This document shows positions 44,492-52,821 of a DNA stretch of 64,000 bases, one piece after another (the stretch's first letter is position 1; each line of letters begins with the position of its first letter). Source of the stretch: CAIWHR01 sp963823215. Lineage in GTDB: Bacteria; Pseudomonadota; Gammaproteobacteria; Burkholderiales; Casimicrobiaceae. The stretch covers positions 372,001 through 436,000 of the forward strand of contig CAWGKT010000001.1 in assembly GCA_963823215.1 (NCBI GenBank). Direction: 5' to 3'. Below the pieces are notes generated by a model that saw only the letters and a list, made by a program, of their open reading frames with translations, was not told where the DNA came from and did not search any database. Both the position numbers and the translations under genes were made by a program.

Positions 44492-46039
44492 TCACCCACC
44501 GAGGCGCCCTCCCGTCGCCGCGCGACGCGCGACCAGCGGCGAAGTGCGGTAGCGGTCCTCGCCGTAATGCGCGGCGAGATGCGCCAGCGCGTCGCGCACC
44601 GCACCGGCGCCGATCGCGTCGGCCCACGCAAGCGGCCCGCGCGGGTAGTTGACACCTTTCTGCATCGCGATGTCGATCGCGTCCTGCGCGGCCACCCCCT
44701 GGACGACCGCATCCGCCGCTTCGTTCGCGAGCATCGCGACGATGCGCAGCACCGCGAGTCCGGCAACATCGTCGAGACGCGAGACCGCGATTCCGGCCGC
44801 CTGCAGCGCACCGACGGCAGTCGCGTACGCCGCGTCGCCGCACGTGTCCGCCCGGGCCACCGCGAGGCGGGTCGCTGCCGAGTAATCGAGTGCGAGGTCG
44901 AAGAGCACCAGGTCGCGCACGCCCGCGTCGATCACCCGGCGGGTCGCGGTGCGGCCATCGGTCAGCGCGAGCCATGCGCCGCCGTCGCCTCCGGCGACGT
45001 GGATCGCCCCCGCCGGGAACCGCGAATCGGCGCGCGCCCGCGCGACCGTCACGCCGCCGTTGGCCAAGCGCCCCGCGAGGGGCAACGCGACCCCGAGATC
45101 GCCATGCACGGTCACCTGCGTCGGCGCCGGCTGCGGCGCCTCGGTAGCAGGCGCAGGCTTCTGCGCCCCGGGAGCGTAATCGTAGAACCCGCGTCCCGCC
45201 TTGCGGCCGAAGAAACCCGCCGCCACGCGCTCCTGCTGCAGCACCGATGGCGCGTAGCGCGGATCGTGGAAGTAGGCGTCCCAGATGCTCCTCGTCACCG
45301 CGAGGTTCACGTCGAGGCCGATCAGGTCGATCAGCTCGAAGGGCCCCATGCGGAAGCCTCCGGCCTCGCGGATCACGGCGTCGAGAGTCGCGGGATCTGC
45401 CGCGCGCTCGGCGAGCAGCCGCAGGCCTTCGGCGTAGAACGGCCGGGCGCAGCGGTTGACGATGAAGCCCGGCGTCGACGACGCGTAAACGGGCGTCTTG
45501 CCCCAACCCAGCGCCGTCGCGAACGTCGCCTCGGCCACGGAGGACGACGTCGCGAGCCCCGAGACGATCTCGACCAGCGGCATCAGCGGCGCCGGATTGA
45601 AGAAATGCATGCCGACGACGCGGCCCGGATGCTTCATGCCGGCACCCAGCGCGGTGATCGAGATTGACGACGTGTTCGACGCGAGGATGCATTCGGGGGC
45701 CACCACGTTCTCGATGCGCTCGAACAGCTCCCGCTTGGCGCCCAGGTCCTCGACGATCGCTTCGATCACGAGCTGCGCTACGCAGACGTCGGGCAGCGCC
45801 ACCACGGTGGCAATCCTCGCGACGGCGGCATCCGCATCCGGGCGCGCGAGCCGGCCTTTGGCCACCAGCTTGTCGAGCGTTTCCGCGATGCCCTTCTTCG
45901 CGGCGTCGCCGGCACCGAATCGGGTGTCGTGCAGCTGGACCCTGTGCCCGTTCAGTGCGGCGATCTGCGCGATGCCGGCGCCCATCGCTCCGGCACCGAT
46001 GACGGCAACCGTGGAGTCCCTAGGCAGCGCGGCGGTCAT
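44492..46039 (-). CDS. paaH: 3-hydroxyadipyl-CoA dehydrogenase
   Basis: Oxidises 3-hydroxyadipyl-CoA to the 3-oxo compound with NAD. The 515-residue product has the NAD fold VIGAGAMGAGIAQIAA, the dehydrogenase signature NTSSISITALGAGMKHPGRVVGMHFFNPAPLMPLVEI cut here into its parts (catalytic His in GMHFFNPAP) and a duplicated C-terminal domain, typical of PaaH. Two repeat units separate it from paaG. Confidence 0.93.
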   Translation of the reverse strand: MTAALPRDSTVAVIGAGAMGAGIAQIAALNGHRVQLHDTRFGAGDAAKKGIAETLDKLVAKGRLARPDADAAVARIATVVALPDVCVAQLVIEAIVEDLGAKRELFERIENVVAPECILASNTSSISITALGAGMKHPGRVVGMHFFNPAPLMPLVEIVSGLATSSSVAEATFATALGWGKTPVYASSTPGFIVNRCARPFYAEGLRLLAERAADPATLDAVIREAGGFRMGPFELIDLIGLDVNLAVTRSIWDAYFHDPRYAPSVLQQERVAAGFFGRKAGRGFYDYAPGAQKPAPATEAPQPAPTQVTVHGDLGVALPLAGRLANGGVTVARARADSRFPAGAIHVAGGDGGAWLALTDGRTATRRVIDAGVRDLVLFDLALDYSAATRLAVARADTCGDAAYATAVGALQAAGIAVSRLDDVAGLAVLRIVAMLANEAADAVVQGVAAQDAIDIAMQKGVNYPRGPLAWADAIGAGAVRDALAHLAAHYGEDRYRTSPLVARRAATGGRLGG

Positions 46040-46050
46040 CGAGTGGCCAT

Positions 46051-46209
46051 CAGTGCCCGCACGGGCGCCCGAAGGGCACTGACTGCCCCCGCGGGGGGCA
46101 GCGAACAAAGTGAGCGTGGGGGCTGTCCATCCGCCCGCACGGGCGCCCGAAGGGCACTGACTGCCCCCGCGGGGGGCAGCGAACGACGTGAGCGTGGGGG
46201 CTGTTCATC
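46051..46209. repeat. Two tandem copies of the 78-bp repeat (locus 4)
   Basis: Units start at 46055 and 46133, again 78 bp apart. Each has GCCC-GAA-GGGC, the palindrome CTGCCCCCGCGGGGGGCAG and GTGAGCGTGGGGG. The last end faces the paaG stop codon (46210-46212). The element lies inside the paa operon. Confidence 0.95.
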
Positions 46210-47001
46210 TTATCGACCGGTGAAGCGAGGCGGGCGCTTGGCGGTGAACGCGGCGACGCCCTCGGCATAGTCGTCGGCGCGGCCCAGTTCCCGCTGCCGG
46301 TCCCGCTCCAGATCGAGCTGCGCCGGCAGCGAGTTGCCGGCGGATGCCTGCAGCGCCTCCTTGATGGCCGCCAGCGCGCGCGTGGGTGCCTGCGCCAGTT
46401 GGGCGAGCAGCTTGTCGGTGACCGCAGTGAGGTCCGCGTCGTCCACGCATTGCCAGATGAGCCCCCACTGCGCCGCCTGCTCCGCGGGAAGCTTGTCGCC
46501 GAGCAGCGAGAGCCCAAGCGCGCGCGCGCTGCCGACAAGTCGCGGCAGGAAGTAGGTCCCGCCGGCGTCGGGCATGAGCCCGATCCTGCAGAACGCCTGG
46601 AGGAAGCTCGCGGATTTCGCCGCGATGACGAGATCGCAGGCAAGCGCCACGTTCGCGCCGGCGCCCGCCGCGACGCCGTTGACCGCGCAGACGACCGGCA
46701 ACGGCAGCGCGCGCAAGGCGAGCACGAGCGGCTTGTAGTTGCGCTCGATCGACGCGCCGATGTCCACGGGCTCGGCCCCGGGCGCGACGGCGCGGTCGCC
46801 GAGGTCCTGGCCGGCGCAGAAGCCTCGCCCGGCACCGGTCAGCAGCAGCACGCGTACCGCCGGATCCGCCTTGACGCGCGTGAGCGCATCGCGCACCTCG
46901 GCATGCATCGCGTCGTTGAAGCTGTTGAGCCGGTCCGGGCGATTGAGCGTCAGCCGCGCGATGCCGGCATCGATCGTGAACAGGATGTTCTCGTAGGCCA
47001 T
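46210..47001 (-). CDS. paaG: Ring-1,2-epoxyphenylacetyl-CoA isomerase PaaG
   Basis: A 263-residue crotonase-fold isomerase that converts the ring epoxide to oxepin-CoA. Seen: GAGRGFCAGQDLGDRA, NGVAAGAGANVALACDLV and the PaaG-type AFCRIGLMPDAGGTYFLPR with Asp in place of the second hydratase glutamate. The start at 47001 has GAGG 8 nt upstream; a start six codons earlier would lack that site. It lies 10 bp after paaN. Confidence 0.94.
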   Translation of the reverse strand: MAYENILFTIDAGIARLTLNRPDRLNSFNDAMHAEVRDALTRVKADPAVRVLLLTGAGRGFCAGQDLGDRAVAPGAEPVDIGASIERNYKPLVLALRALPLPVVCAVNGVAAGAGANVALACDLVIAAKSASFLQAFCRIGLMPDAGGTYFLPRLVGSARALGLSLLGDKLPAEQAAQWGLIWQCVDDADLTAVTDKLLAQLAQAPTRALAAIKEALQASAGNSLPAQLDLERDRQRELGRADDYAEGVAAFTAKRPPRFTGR

Positions 47002-47011
47002 CCCTCGTTCC

Positions 47012-48676
47012 TCAGACATGCCGTCGATGCTGGACGACGCGGAAGCGCGACGCGACGAACGCCGCGTCGGTCAGCGCCGCGTTGGCCGCCGGATTGGCGC
47101 CGGTACCGTGGTAATCGGAGAACGCCGCCGACTGGTTCACGAACACGCCACCCGTCAGGTTGATCGACAGGGCGACGCCGGCATTCTCCGCCGCCTCGAT
47201 CGCGCGCTCGATCACGGCCTTGTCGCGCGCATACACCGACAGCGTCAGCGCGCCATGCGTCGTGACCGCGTCCTTGGCGATCGCCAGGCTCGCCGCGGTC
47301 GAGTCGGTCGCGATCACGAACGAGACGGGCCCGAACCATTCAGCGAGATAGCGGTCGCTGTCGGCGGCGCCGAGCTTGACGATGAGCGGCGTGCGGATCC
47401 TCGCCTGCGGATAGAGCGGATGCGCGATCGCCTGCGTGTCGAGCACGACGTTGCCCAGGGCCCGCGCCTCGTCCAGCCGCGCCATGACGCCATCGTTGAC
47501 CACCGCGCCCAGGATCTCGACGGCACGCGCCGGGTCGCCGAGCAGCTTCTGCACTGCCTCGGCGATGCCCGCGGCGACCTCGTCGAACGAGAGATGCCCG
47601 GCGGCCGTATCGATGCCGTCCTTCGGCACGTAGATGTTCTGCGGCGCCGTGCACATCTGGCCGGTGTAGAGCGCGAGCGAAAACGCGATGTTGCGCGCGA
47701 CGCCCTTGAAGTCGTCGGCCGAGTCAATGACGATCTGGTTGACGCCGGATTTCTCGGTGTAGACCTGCGCCTGCCGCGCATTCGCTTCCAGCCAGTTGCC
47801 GTTCGCCGCGCTGCCGGTGAAATCGATCAGGCGGACTTCGGGGCGCAACGCCAGCGTCCGCGCGACGTCGTCGCCGGCCTCGTGCGCCACCAGCGTGACG
47901 ACGTTGGGATCGAAACCCGCCCCGGCGAGCACCTCGCGCGCGATCCTGACCGTGAGCGCGAGCGGAAGGATCGCCGCCGGATGGGGCTTGACGACCACGG
48001 CGTTGCCTGTGGCGAGATCGGCGAAGAAGCCGGGAAAGCCGTTCCATGTCGGAAACGTGCAGCAGCCGATCACGAGGCCGATGCCGCGGGGCACGATCCG
48101 GAAGTGCTTCTCCATCCGCAGCGGCTCGTTCTTGCCCTGCGGCTTTTCCCAGAGTGCCTGCGCAGGGATCTTCTTCATCTCGGCCCACGCGTAGGCGACC
48201 GCCTCGAGCCCGCGGTCCTGCGCATGCGGACCGCCCGCCTGGAAGGCCATCATGAACGCCTGCCCGGTCGTGTGCATCACGGCGTTCGCGAACAGGAAGC
48301 TCTGCCGGTTGATCCGGTGCAGGATCTCGGCACACACGCCGACCCAGGCTTGCGGCCCCGCCTTCCGCCACTCGCGCTCGGCAGTTGCGATCGCCGCGAA
48401 CAGCGCGGCGAGATCGGCCCTCGGGTACGTGATGCCCAGCGGGAATCCATAGGGCGACGCTTCATGGCCGACCGTGCCGGCGGTGCCGGGCTGGTCGAGC
48501 GCGAACGGCTTGTCGCGCAGAGCGTCGAACGCCGCCTTGCCGGCCTCGGCTGCACCTTCGCCATAGACCTTCGGGCTCGGCGACTCGGAATAGGGGCTCC
48601 AATATCCACGTTCGGCAATCGCGGTGAGCGCGCGCTCGAGGACGGGGGCGTGGCGTTCGAACAGCGGATGCGGCAC
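47012..48676 (-). CDS. paaN: PaaN-type aldehyde dehydrogenase
   Basis: A 554-residue aldehyde-dehydrogenase-fold protein of the PaaN/PaaZ group, which oxidises the semialdehyde formed on oxepin-CoA ring opening. The nucleophile Cys lies in YTGQMCTAPQNIYV; NAD-binding VVVKPHPAAILPLAL. E. coli PaaZ is a fusion with a MaoC-like hydratase (about 680 residues); here only the dehydrogenase part is present, so the ring-opening hydratase must be encoded elsewhere. Start is GTG at 48676 with AAGGA 6-7 nt upstream. Confidence 0.9.
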   Translation of the reverse strand: MPHPLFERHAPVLERALTAIAERGYWSPYSESPSPKVYGEGAAEAGKAAFDALRDKPFALDQPGTAGTVGHEASPYGFPLGITYPRADLAALFAAIATAEREWRKAGPQAWVGVCAEILHRINRQSFLFANAVMHTTGQAFMMAFQAGGPHAQDRGLEAVAYAWAEMKKIPAQALWEKPQGKNEPLRMEKHFRIVPRGIGLVIGCCTFPTWNGFPGFFADLATGNAVVVKPHPAAILPLALTVRIAREVLAGAGFDPNVVTLVAHEAGDDVARTLALRPEVRLIDFTGSAANGNWLEANARQAQVYTEKSGVNQIVIDSADDFKGVARNIAFSLALYTGQMCTAPQNIYVPKDGIDTAAGHLSFDEVAAGIAEAVQKLLGDPARAVEILGAVVNDGVMARLDEARALGNVVLDTQAIAHPLYPQARIRTPLIVKLGAADSDRYLAEWFGPVSFVIATDSTAASLAIAKDAVTTHGALTLSVYARDKAVIERAIEAAENAGVALSINLTGGVFVNQSAAFSDYHGTGANPAANAALTDAAFVASRFRVVQHRRHV

Positions 48677-48733
48677 GGTGGTTCCTTCGGCGGTCGGTGG
48701 CGGTGAACCGCTAGTGTACTGAAACGGGAGAAT

Positions 48734-48806
48734 CGGGGTCAGATACGCGTACCCAGGACATCCCTGCCGCAAGGCGAGTGGAATCGGGTATGCGTATCTG
48801 ACCCCG
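48734..48806. repeat. Long inverted repeat (REPIN-like) between paaE and paaN
   Basis: Two perfect 15-bp arms, CGGGGTCAGATACGC at 48734-48748 and its complement at 48792-48806; with one mismatch they extend to about 21 bp, leaving a 31-nt loop. The GGGGTCAGATACG motif resembles REP palindromes of REP-associated tyrosine transposases. It differs wholly from the 78-bp repeat family. Confidence 0.8.
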
Positions 48807-48811
48807 TTCTT

Positions 48812-49888
48812 TCAGGCCGTCTGATCGTAATCCACGGCGACCTTGTCGGTCACCGGATGGCTCTGGCAGGTGAGCACGAATCCGCGCGCCACTTCGTAGT
48901 CCTCGAGAGCGAAGTTGACGTCCATGTCGACTTCGCCCGCCGTCAGCTTGGCCCGGCAGGTCGAGCAGACGCCGCTCTTGCACGAGTAGGGGATCTCGAT
49001 GCCGGCCCTGAGACCGGCCTCGAGAACGCTCTCCTTGCCCTTCTCCAGGGTGAACGTCCGGGTGGCGCCGTCCAGCACGACGGTCACCTCGCACTCGGTG
49101 TGCCCCGGCTCCGGCGGCTTCGCCGGCCTGTGCTCGTGCCTGGGGACGCTCGTCGCGAAGCGCTCGATCCTGATTTTCGCGTCGGGGCAACCGCGCGCCT
49201 TCAGCGCCTCCGCGACTGCCTGCATCATGCCGTCGGGGCCACAGATGAACACGGCGTCGACGGAATCGAGATCCAGCCAATGCGCGGCCAGCGCGTCGGC
49301 CTTGGTCCGGTCGATCCTGCCGTGCAGGAGGTCGATGTCCTGCGCCTCGCGCGAGAGCACGTGGACCAGGTTGAACCGCGTCAGGTAGTTGTCCTTCAGC
49401 GCGGCCAGCTCCTCCTTGAACATCACCGTGCCTGACGCGCGATTGCCGTAGAACAGCGTGAAACGGGAGAGAGGCTCCGCGGCCAGGGTCGTCTTCACGA
49501 TCGAGAGCAGCGGCGTGATGCCGCTGCCGGCGGCGAAGCCCACGTAGCTCCTGCGGCTGCCGGGCACGAGCGGAACGCCGAAGTGCCCCAGCGGCGGCAT
49601 CACGTCGAGCGTGTCCCCCACCTTAAGCGTCTCATTCGCCCACGCCGAAAACACACCGCCAGGATTGCGCTTGACCGCGATGCGCAGGCTGCCGTCCCGC
49701 ACGCCGGAGCAGATCGAGTACGACCGCCGCACGTCCTCCCCGCCGATGTCCGCGCGCAGCGTCAGATGCTGGCCGGCGGCGAAGCGAAAGGGCTCGGCCA
49801 GGGCCTCAGGGACGGCGAATGTGATCGCGACGGCATCACGCGTCTCGCGCTCGACCCTGGCGACGACAAGGCGGTGGAATTTGCTCAT
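48812..49888 (-). CDS. paaE: Phenylacetyl-CoA epoxidase reductase PaaE
   Basis: Passes electrons from NADPH to the PaaABC oxygenase. The 358-residue product has an FAD domain (RRSYSICSG), an NAD domain (GFAAGSGITPLLSI) and a C-terminal plant-type [2Fe-2S] ferredoxin domain (CKSGVCSTCRAKL plus a later Cys in VLTCQ). The gene is separated from paaD by a family repeat. Confidence 0.95.
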   Translation of the reverse strand: MSKFHRLVVARVERETRDAVAITFAVPEALAEPFRFAAGQHLTLRADIGGEDVRRSYSICSGVRDGSLRIAVKRNPGGVFSAWANETLKVGDTLDVMPPLGHFGVPLVPGSRRSYVGFAAGSGITPLLSIVKTTLAAEPLSRFTLFYGNRASGTVMFKEELAALKDNYLTRFNLVHVLSREAQDIDLLHGRIDRTKADALAAHWLDLDSVDAVFICGPDGMMQAVAEALKARGCPDAKIRIERFATSVPRHEHRPAKPPEPGHTECEVTVVLDGATRTFTLEKGKESVLEAGLRAGIEIPYSCKSGVCSTCRAKLTAGEVDMDVNFALEDYEVARGFVLTCQSHPVTDKVAVDYDQTA

Positions 49889-49907
49889 CGATCAGGCACC
49901 GACCCCG

Positions 49908-49985
49908 TGCGCGCACGGCCGCCCGAAGCGCATGGTGCGCCCCCTCGGGGGGCAGCGAGCGCAGTGAGCGTGGGGGCCGTTCATC
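49908..49985. repeat. Intergenic repeat (locus 5)
   Basis: Single copy in the minus orientation: GCCCGAAGCGCA, the palindrome CCCCCTCGGGGGG and AGTGAGCGTGGGGG, ending next to the paaD stop codon (49986-49988). Within the paa operon. Confidence 0.9.
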
Positions 49986-50534
49986 CTAATGCGGCTTGAA
50001 ATAGTCGAACGGCTCGAGACACGCGAGGCAGCGGAAGTGCGCCTTGCATGCGGTCGATCCGAACTGGGAAACCAGTTGCGTCTGCTTTGATCCGCAGCGT
50101 GGACAGGCCACGGCCGCGCCGGCCCGGCGCAGCGGGCTGATGCCCACGACATCGACAGCCGACGGCGTCGGTGCGGCGCCCGGCGGAGCAATGCCGAAAT
50201 CGCGCAACTTGCGCCTGGCCTCCGCGGTCATCCAGTCGGTCGTCCACGCGGGCGCCAGCCGCATGGCGATCCGGACCTTCGCGACACCCGCCGCCGCGAG
50301 CGCTTCTCGGATCGACGTCATGATGAGCTCGGTCGCCGGGCAACCTGAATAGGTCGGCGTGACGGTCACGACGAGCAGCAACGGGTCGGTGGCATCCCAT
50401 TCGACCCCGCGCAGGATCCCGAGCTCGACGACGGAAACGGCCGGGATTTCGGGATCCGGCACAGCGTCGAGAGCCTGCCAGAGGGCACCGAGCGACGGCC
50501 GCGCGCCGCCGTCCGCCCGATCGACAGCAGCCAT
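49986..50534 (-). CDS. paaD: Phenylacetyl-CoA epoxidase maturation protein PaaD
   Basis: A 182-residue MIP18-family (DUF59) protein thought to help iron-sulfur assembly for the epoxidase. Seen: PDPEIPAVSVVELGI, TPTYSGCPATELIMTSI and a C-terminal zinc-ribbon-like part ACPRCGSKQTQLVSQFG ... FRCLACLEPFDYFKPH. The ATG at 50534 gives the usual distance to PDPEIP; a GTG at 50576 overlapping the paaC stop (GTGA) is also possible. Confidence 0.92.
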   Translation of the reverse strand: MAAVDRADGGARPSLGALWQALDAVPDPEIPAVSVVELGILRGVEWDATDPLLLVVTVTPTYSGCPATELIMTSIREALAAAGVAKVRIAMRLAPAWTTDWMTAEARRKLRDFGIAPPGAAPTPSAVDVVGISPLRRAGAAVACPRCGSKQTQLVSQFGSTACKAHFRCLACLEPFDYFKPH

Positions 50535-50572
50535 GGCCGACGAACGCGTGACCAACGGCTGCGGCGCGCCGG

Positions 50573-51343
50573 TCACCAGCGCGCCCCGGGATAGGAACGC
50601 TGGAGCACCTGCATCTGCGCGAGCAGGTGGCCCAGGTGCTCCGTGTGCACGCCACGCTTTCCGCCCTGCTGCATGTACGCGGCGTCGGGCGCCTTGAGCG
50701 TCGCCGCCGCGAAGACCGCATCGACATGCTGCCGCCACGGCGCCGCGAGCGAGCACAAGTCGGCGGCGATGCCCGCTTCGACCAGCGGCAGCTCGATCGC
50801 GTCCGGCGTGAACATCTCGCCGGTGTAGGTCCAGTGTTCGTCGATCGCCGCCTGCATCTTCGCGTGCGACTCGTCGGTGCCGTCGCCGAGACGGATCACC
50901 CAGTCGCCCGAGCGCTCGACGTGATACGCCGCCTCCTTGGCAGCCTTGGCGGCGATCCCGGCGATGGTCGTGTCGCCCGAACGGGCGAGCGCCCGAAGCA
51001 GCAGCAGGTGCCACGCATCGAACAGGAATTGCCGCGCGGTCGTGTCGGCGAAGCTGCCGTTCGGCTGCTCGACGAGGAGGAGATTGCGGAACTGACCGCT
51101 CTCGCGCAGGAACGCGAGCGCGTCCTCGTCGCGACCCGGAGGCCTGCAGCGCGCCTCGACCTCGCCCGCGTACGAGAGCCACAGCCGCGCCTGGCCGAGA
51201 AGGTCGAGCCCCACGTTGGTCTGCGCGATGTCCTCCTCGAGCACTGGCCCGCGGCCAACCCATTCGCCGAGGCGCTGCGCGAGGATCAGCGGCGAATCGC
51301 CAAGCTGCAGCAGGTACTGGAACAACTGCTCGTCGCGCGTCAT
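50573..51343 (-). CDS. paaC: Phenylacetyl-CoA epoxidase subunit PaaC
   Basis: A 256-residue ferritin-like structural subunit of the PaaABCE epoxidase. Seen: LILAQRLGEWVGRGP, NVGLDLLGQARLWLSYAG, KEAAYHVERSGDWVIRLGDGT and HTEHLGHLLAQMQVLQRSYPGA at the end. It does not itself carry the catalytic di-iron site but stabilises PaaA. The gene starts 8 bp after paaB. Confidence 0.95.
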   Translation of the reverse strand: MTRDEQLFQYLLQLGDSPLILAQRLGEWVGRGPVLEEDIAQTNVGLDLLGQARLWLSYAGEVEARCRPPGRDEDALAFLRESGQFRNLLLVEQPNGSFADTTARQFLFDAWHLLLLRALARSGDTTIAGIAAKAAKEAAYHVERSGDWVIRLGDGTDESHAKMQAAIDEHWTYTGEMFTPDAIELPLVEAGIAADLCSLAAPWRQHVDAVFAAATLKAPDAAYMQQGGKRGVHTEHLGHLLAQMQVLQRSYPGARW

Positions 51344-51351
51344 GCCACAGA

Positions 51352-51633
51352 TCACAGGTGCTTCACTTCGTCGGGCATCGGGAAGAACGTCGGATGCCGG
51401 TAGATCTTGCTCGCCGCCGGATCGAACAGCGACTCCTGGTCGCCCGGCGCCGACGCGACGACGTCGGCCGACTTCACCGCCCAGATCGAGATGCCTTCGT
51501 TGCGCCGCGTGTAGACATCGCGCGCGTTCTTGATGGCCATCTTCGCATCCGGCGCGTGCAGGCTGCCCACGTGCCGGTGCGCGAGTCCGTGCTGGCTGCG
51601 GATGAAGATTTCCCACAACGGCCATTCGTTCAT
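51352..51633 (-). CDS. paaB: Phenylacetyl-CoA epoxidase subunit PaaB
   Basis: A 93-residue subunit, typical length, with NEWPLWEIFIRSQHGLAHRHVG, NARDVYTRRNEGISIWAV and DPAASKIYRHPTFFPMPDEV. PaaB bridges PaaAC heterodimers. It lies 43 bp after paaA. Confidence 0.96.
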   Translation of the reverse strand: MNEWPLWEIFIRSQHGLAHRHVGSLHAPDAKMAIKNARDVYTRRNEGISIWAVKSADVVASAPGDQESLFDPAASKIYRHPTFFPMPDEVKHL

Positions 51634-51676
51634 AGGTGCTCCTTCGTTTGTCCCGTGCCCGCGTCGCGCGCGTCGC

Positions 51677-52672
51677 TCAGGCAGCCTGTTGCGCGGCGCG
51701 CAGGGCTTCCTTCTGCGCGTGCGCCATCGCCGCCTCGCGCACCCACGCGCCGTCCTCCCACGCCTTGACGCGCGTGCGCAGCCGGTCGCGGTTGCACGGG
51801 CCGTTGCCCTTGATCACGCTGTGGAACTCGGCCCAGTCGATCGCGCCGAAATCGTAGTGGCCGCGCTCGGCGTCCCACCTGAGATCTGCGTCGGGCATCG
51901 TGAGGCCGAGGTACTCCGCCTGCGGCACGGTCTGGTCGACGAAGCGCTGCCGCAGCTCGTCGTTCGACAGGATCTTGATCTTCCACGCCGAAGACTGCGC
52001 GCTGTGCACGCTCTCGGCATCCGAGGGGCCGAACATCATCAGCGCCGGCCACCACCAGCGGTTCAGCGAATCCTGCGCCATCGCTTTCTGCTCGGGCGTG
52101 CCGCGCGCGAGCGCCAGCATGATGTCGTAGCCCTGCCGCTGGTGGAAGCTCTCTTCCTTGCAGATGCGCACCATCGCCCGCGCGTAAGGCCCGTACGAGC
52201 AGCGGCACAGTGGAATCTGGTTCATGATCGCCGCGCCGTCGACAAGCCAGCCGATCGTGCCGATGTCGGCCCAGGTGAGCGTCGGGTAGTTGAAGATCGA
52301 CGAGTACTTGGCCCGTCCGGCGTGCAGGTCGTCGACCATCTGGTCGCGCGACACGCCAAGCGTTTCCGCCGCCGAGTAGAGATAGAGGCCATGGCCGCCC
52401 TCGTCCTGGACCTTGGCCATGAGGATCGCCTTGCGCTTTAGCGTCGGCGCGCGCGTTATCCAGTTGCCTTCCGGGAGCATCCCGACGATCTCGGAATGTG
52501 CGTGCTGCGAGATCTGCCGGATCAGCGTCCTGCGATAGGGGTCCGGCATCGCGTCCCGGGGCTCGATCTTGATGTCGGCGTCGATCCGCGCCTGGAATGC
52601 GCGGTCCTCGGCAGACATCTGCGCGGCGGTCTGCACGGCGTTGACACCGGTGTCGACCATCTGGGCATACAT
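51677..52672 (-). CDS. paaA: Phenylacetyl-CoA epoxidase catalytic subunit PaaA
   Basis: A 331-residue di-iron oxygenase subunit that epoxidises the ring of phenylacetyl-CoA. Ferritin-like metal motifs are QDEGGHGLYLYSAAE and KEESFHQRQG. The start at 52672 gives the family N-terminus MYAQMVDTGV. First gene of the paa operon; promoter and an operator shared with divergent paaX lie just upstream. Confidence 0.97.
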   Translation of the reverse strand: MYAQMVDTGVNAVQTAAQMSAEDRAFQARIDADIKIEPRDAMPDPYRRTLIRQISQHAHSEIVGMLPEGNWITRAPTLKRKAILMAKVQDEGGHGLYLYSAAETLGVSRDQMVDDLHAGRAKYSSIFNYPTLTWADIGTIGWLVDGAAIMNQIPLCRCSYGPYARAMVRICKEESFHQRQGYDIMLALARGTPEQKAMAQDSLNRWWWPALMMFGPSDAESVHSAQSSAWKIKILSNDELRQRFVDQTVPQAEYLGLTMPDADLRWDAERGHYDFGAIDWAEFHSVIKGNGPCNRDRLRTRVKAWEDGAWVREAAMAHAQKEALRAAQQAA

Positions 52673-52747
52673 GGCGGCTCCTCGTCGCGGCCGCGCGCGC
52701 GACCGCAGTTTCGCGGGGAGTGGCGCCCACTCCCCCAAAGGGGTAAA

Positions 52748-52786
52748 ACGATACACTTTTCCAGGATCTGGTGTAAAGTTTGTATC
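52748..52786. promoter_or_regulatory. paaA promoter and candidate PaaX operator
   Basis: GATACACTTT (52750-52759) and AAAGTTTGTATC (52775-52786) form an imperfect inverted repeat with GATACA/TGTATC outer arms. On the minus strand TTTACA (52772-52777) and TATCGT (52748-52753) are 18 bp apart with TG just before the -10, a plausible paaA promoter that the palindrome would cover. Confidence 0.6.
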
Positions 52787-52821
52787 ACGTCGCGCGGACT
52801 CTGCGGGCGACGCTTTTAGCC

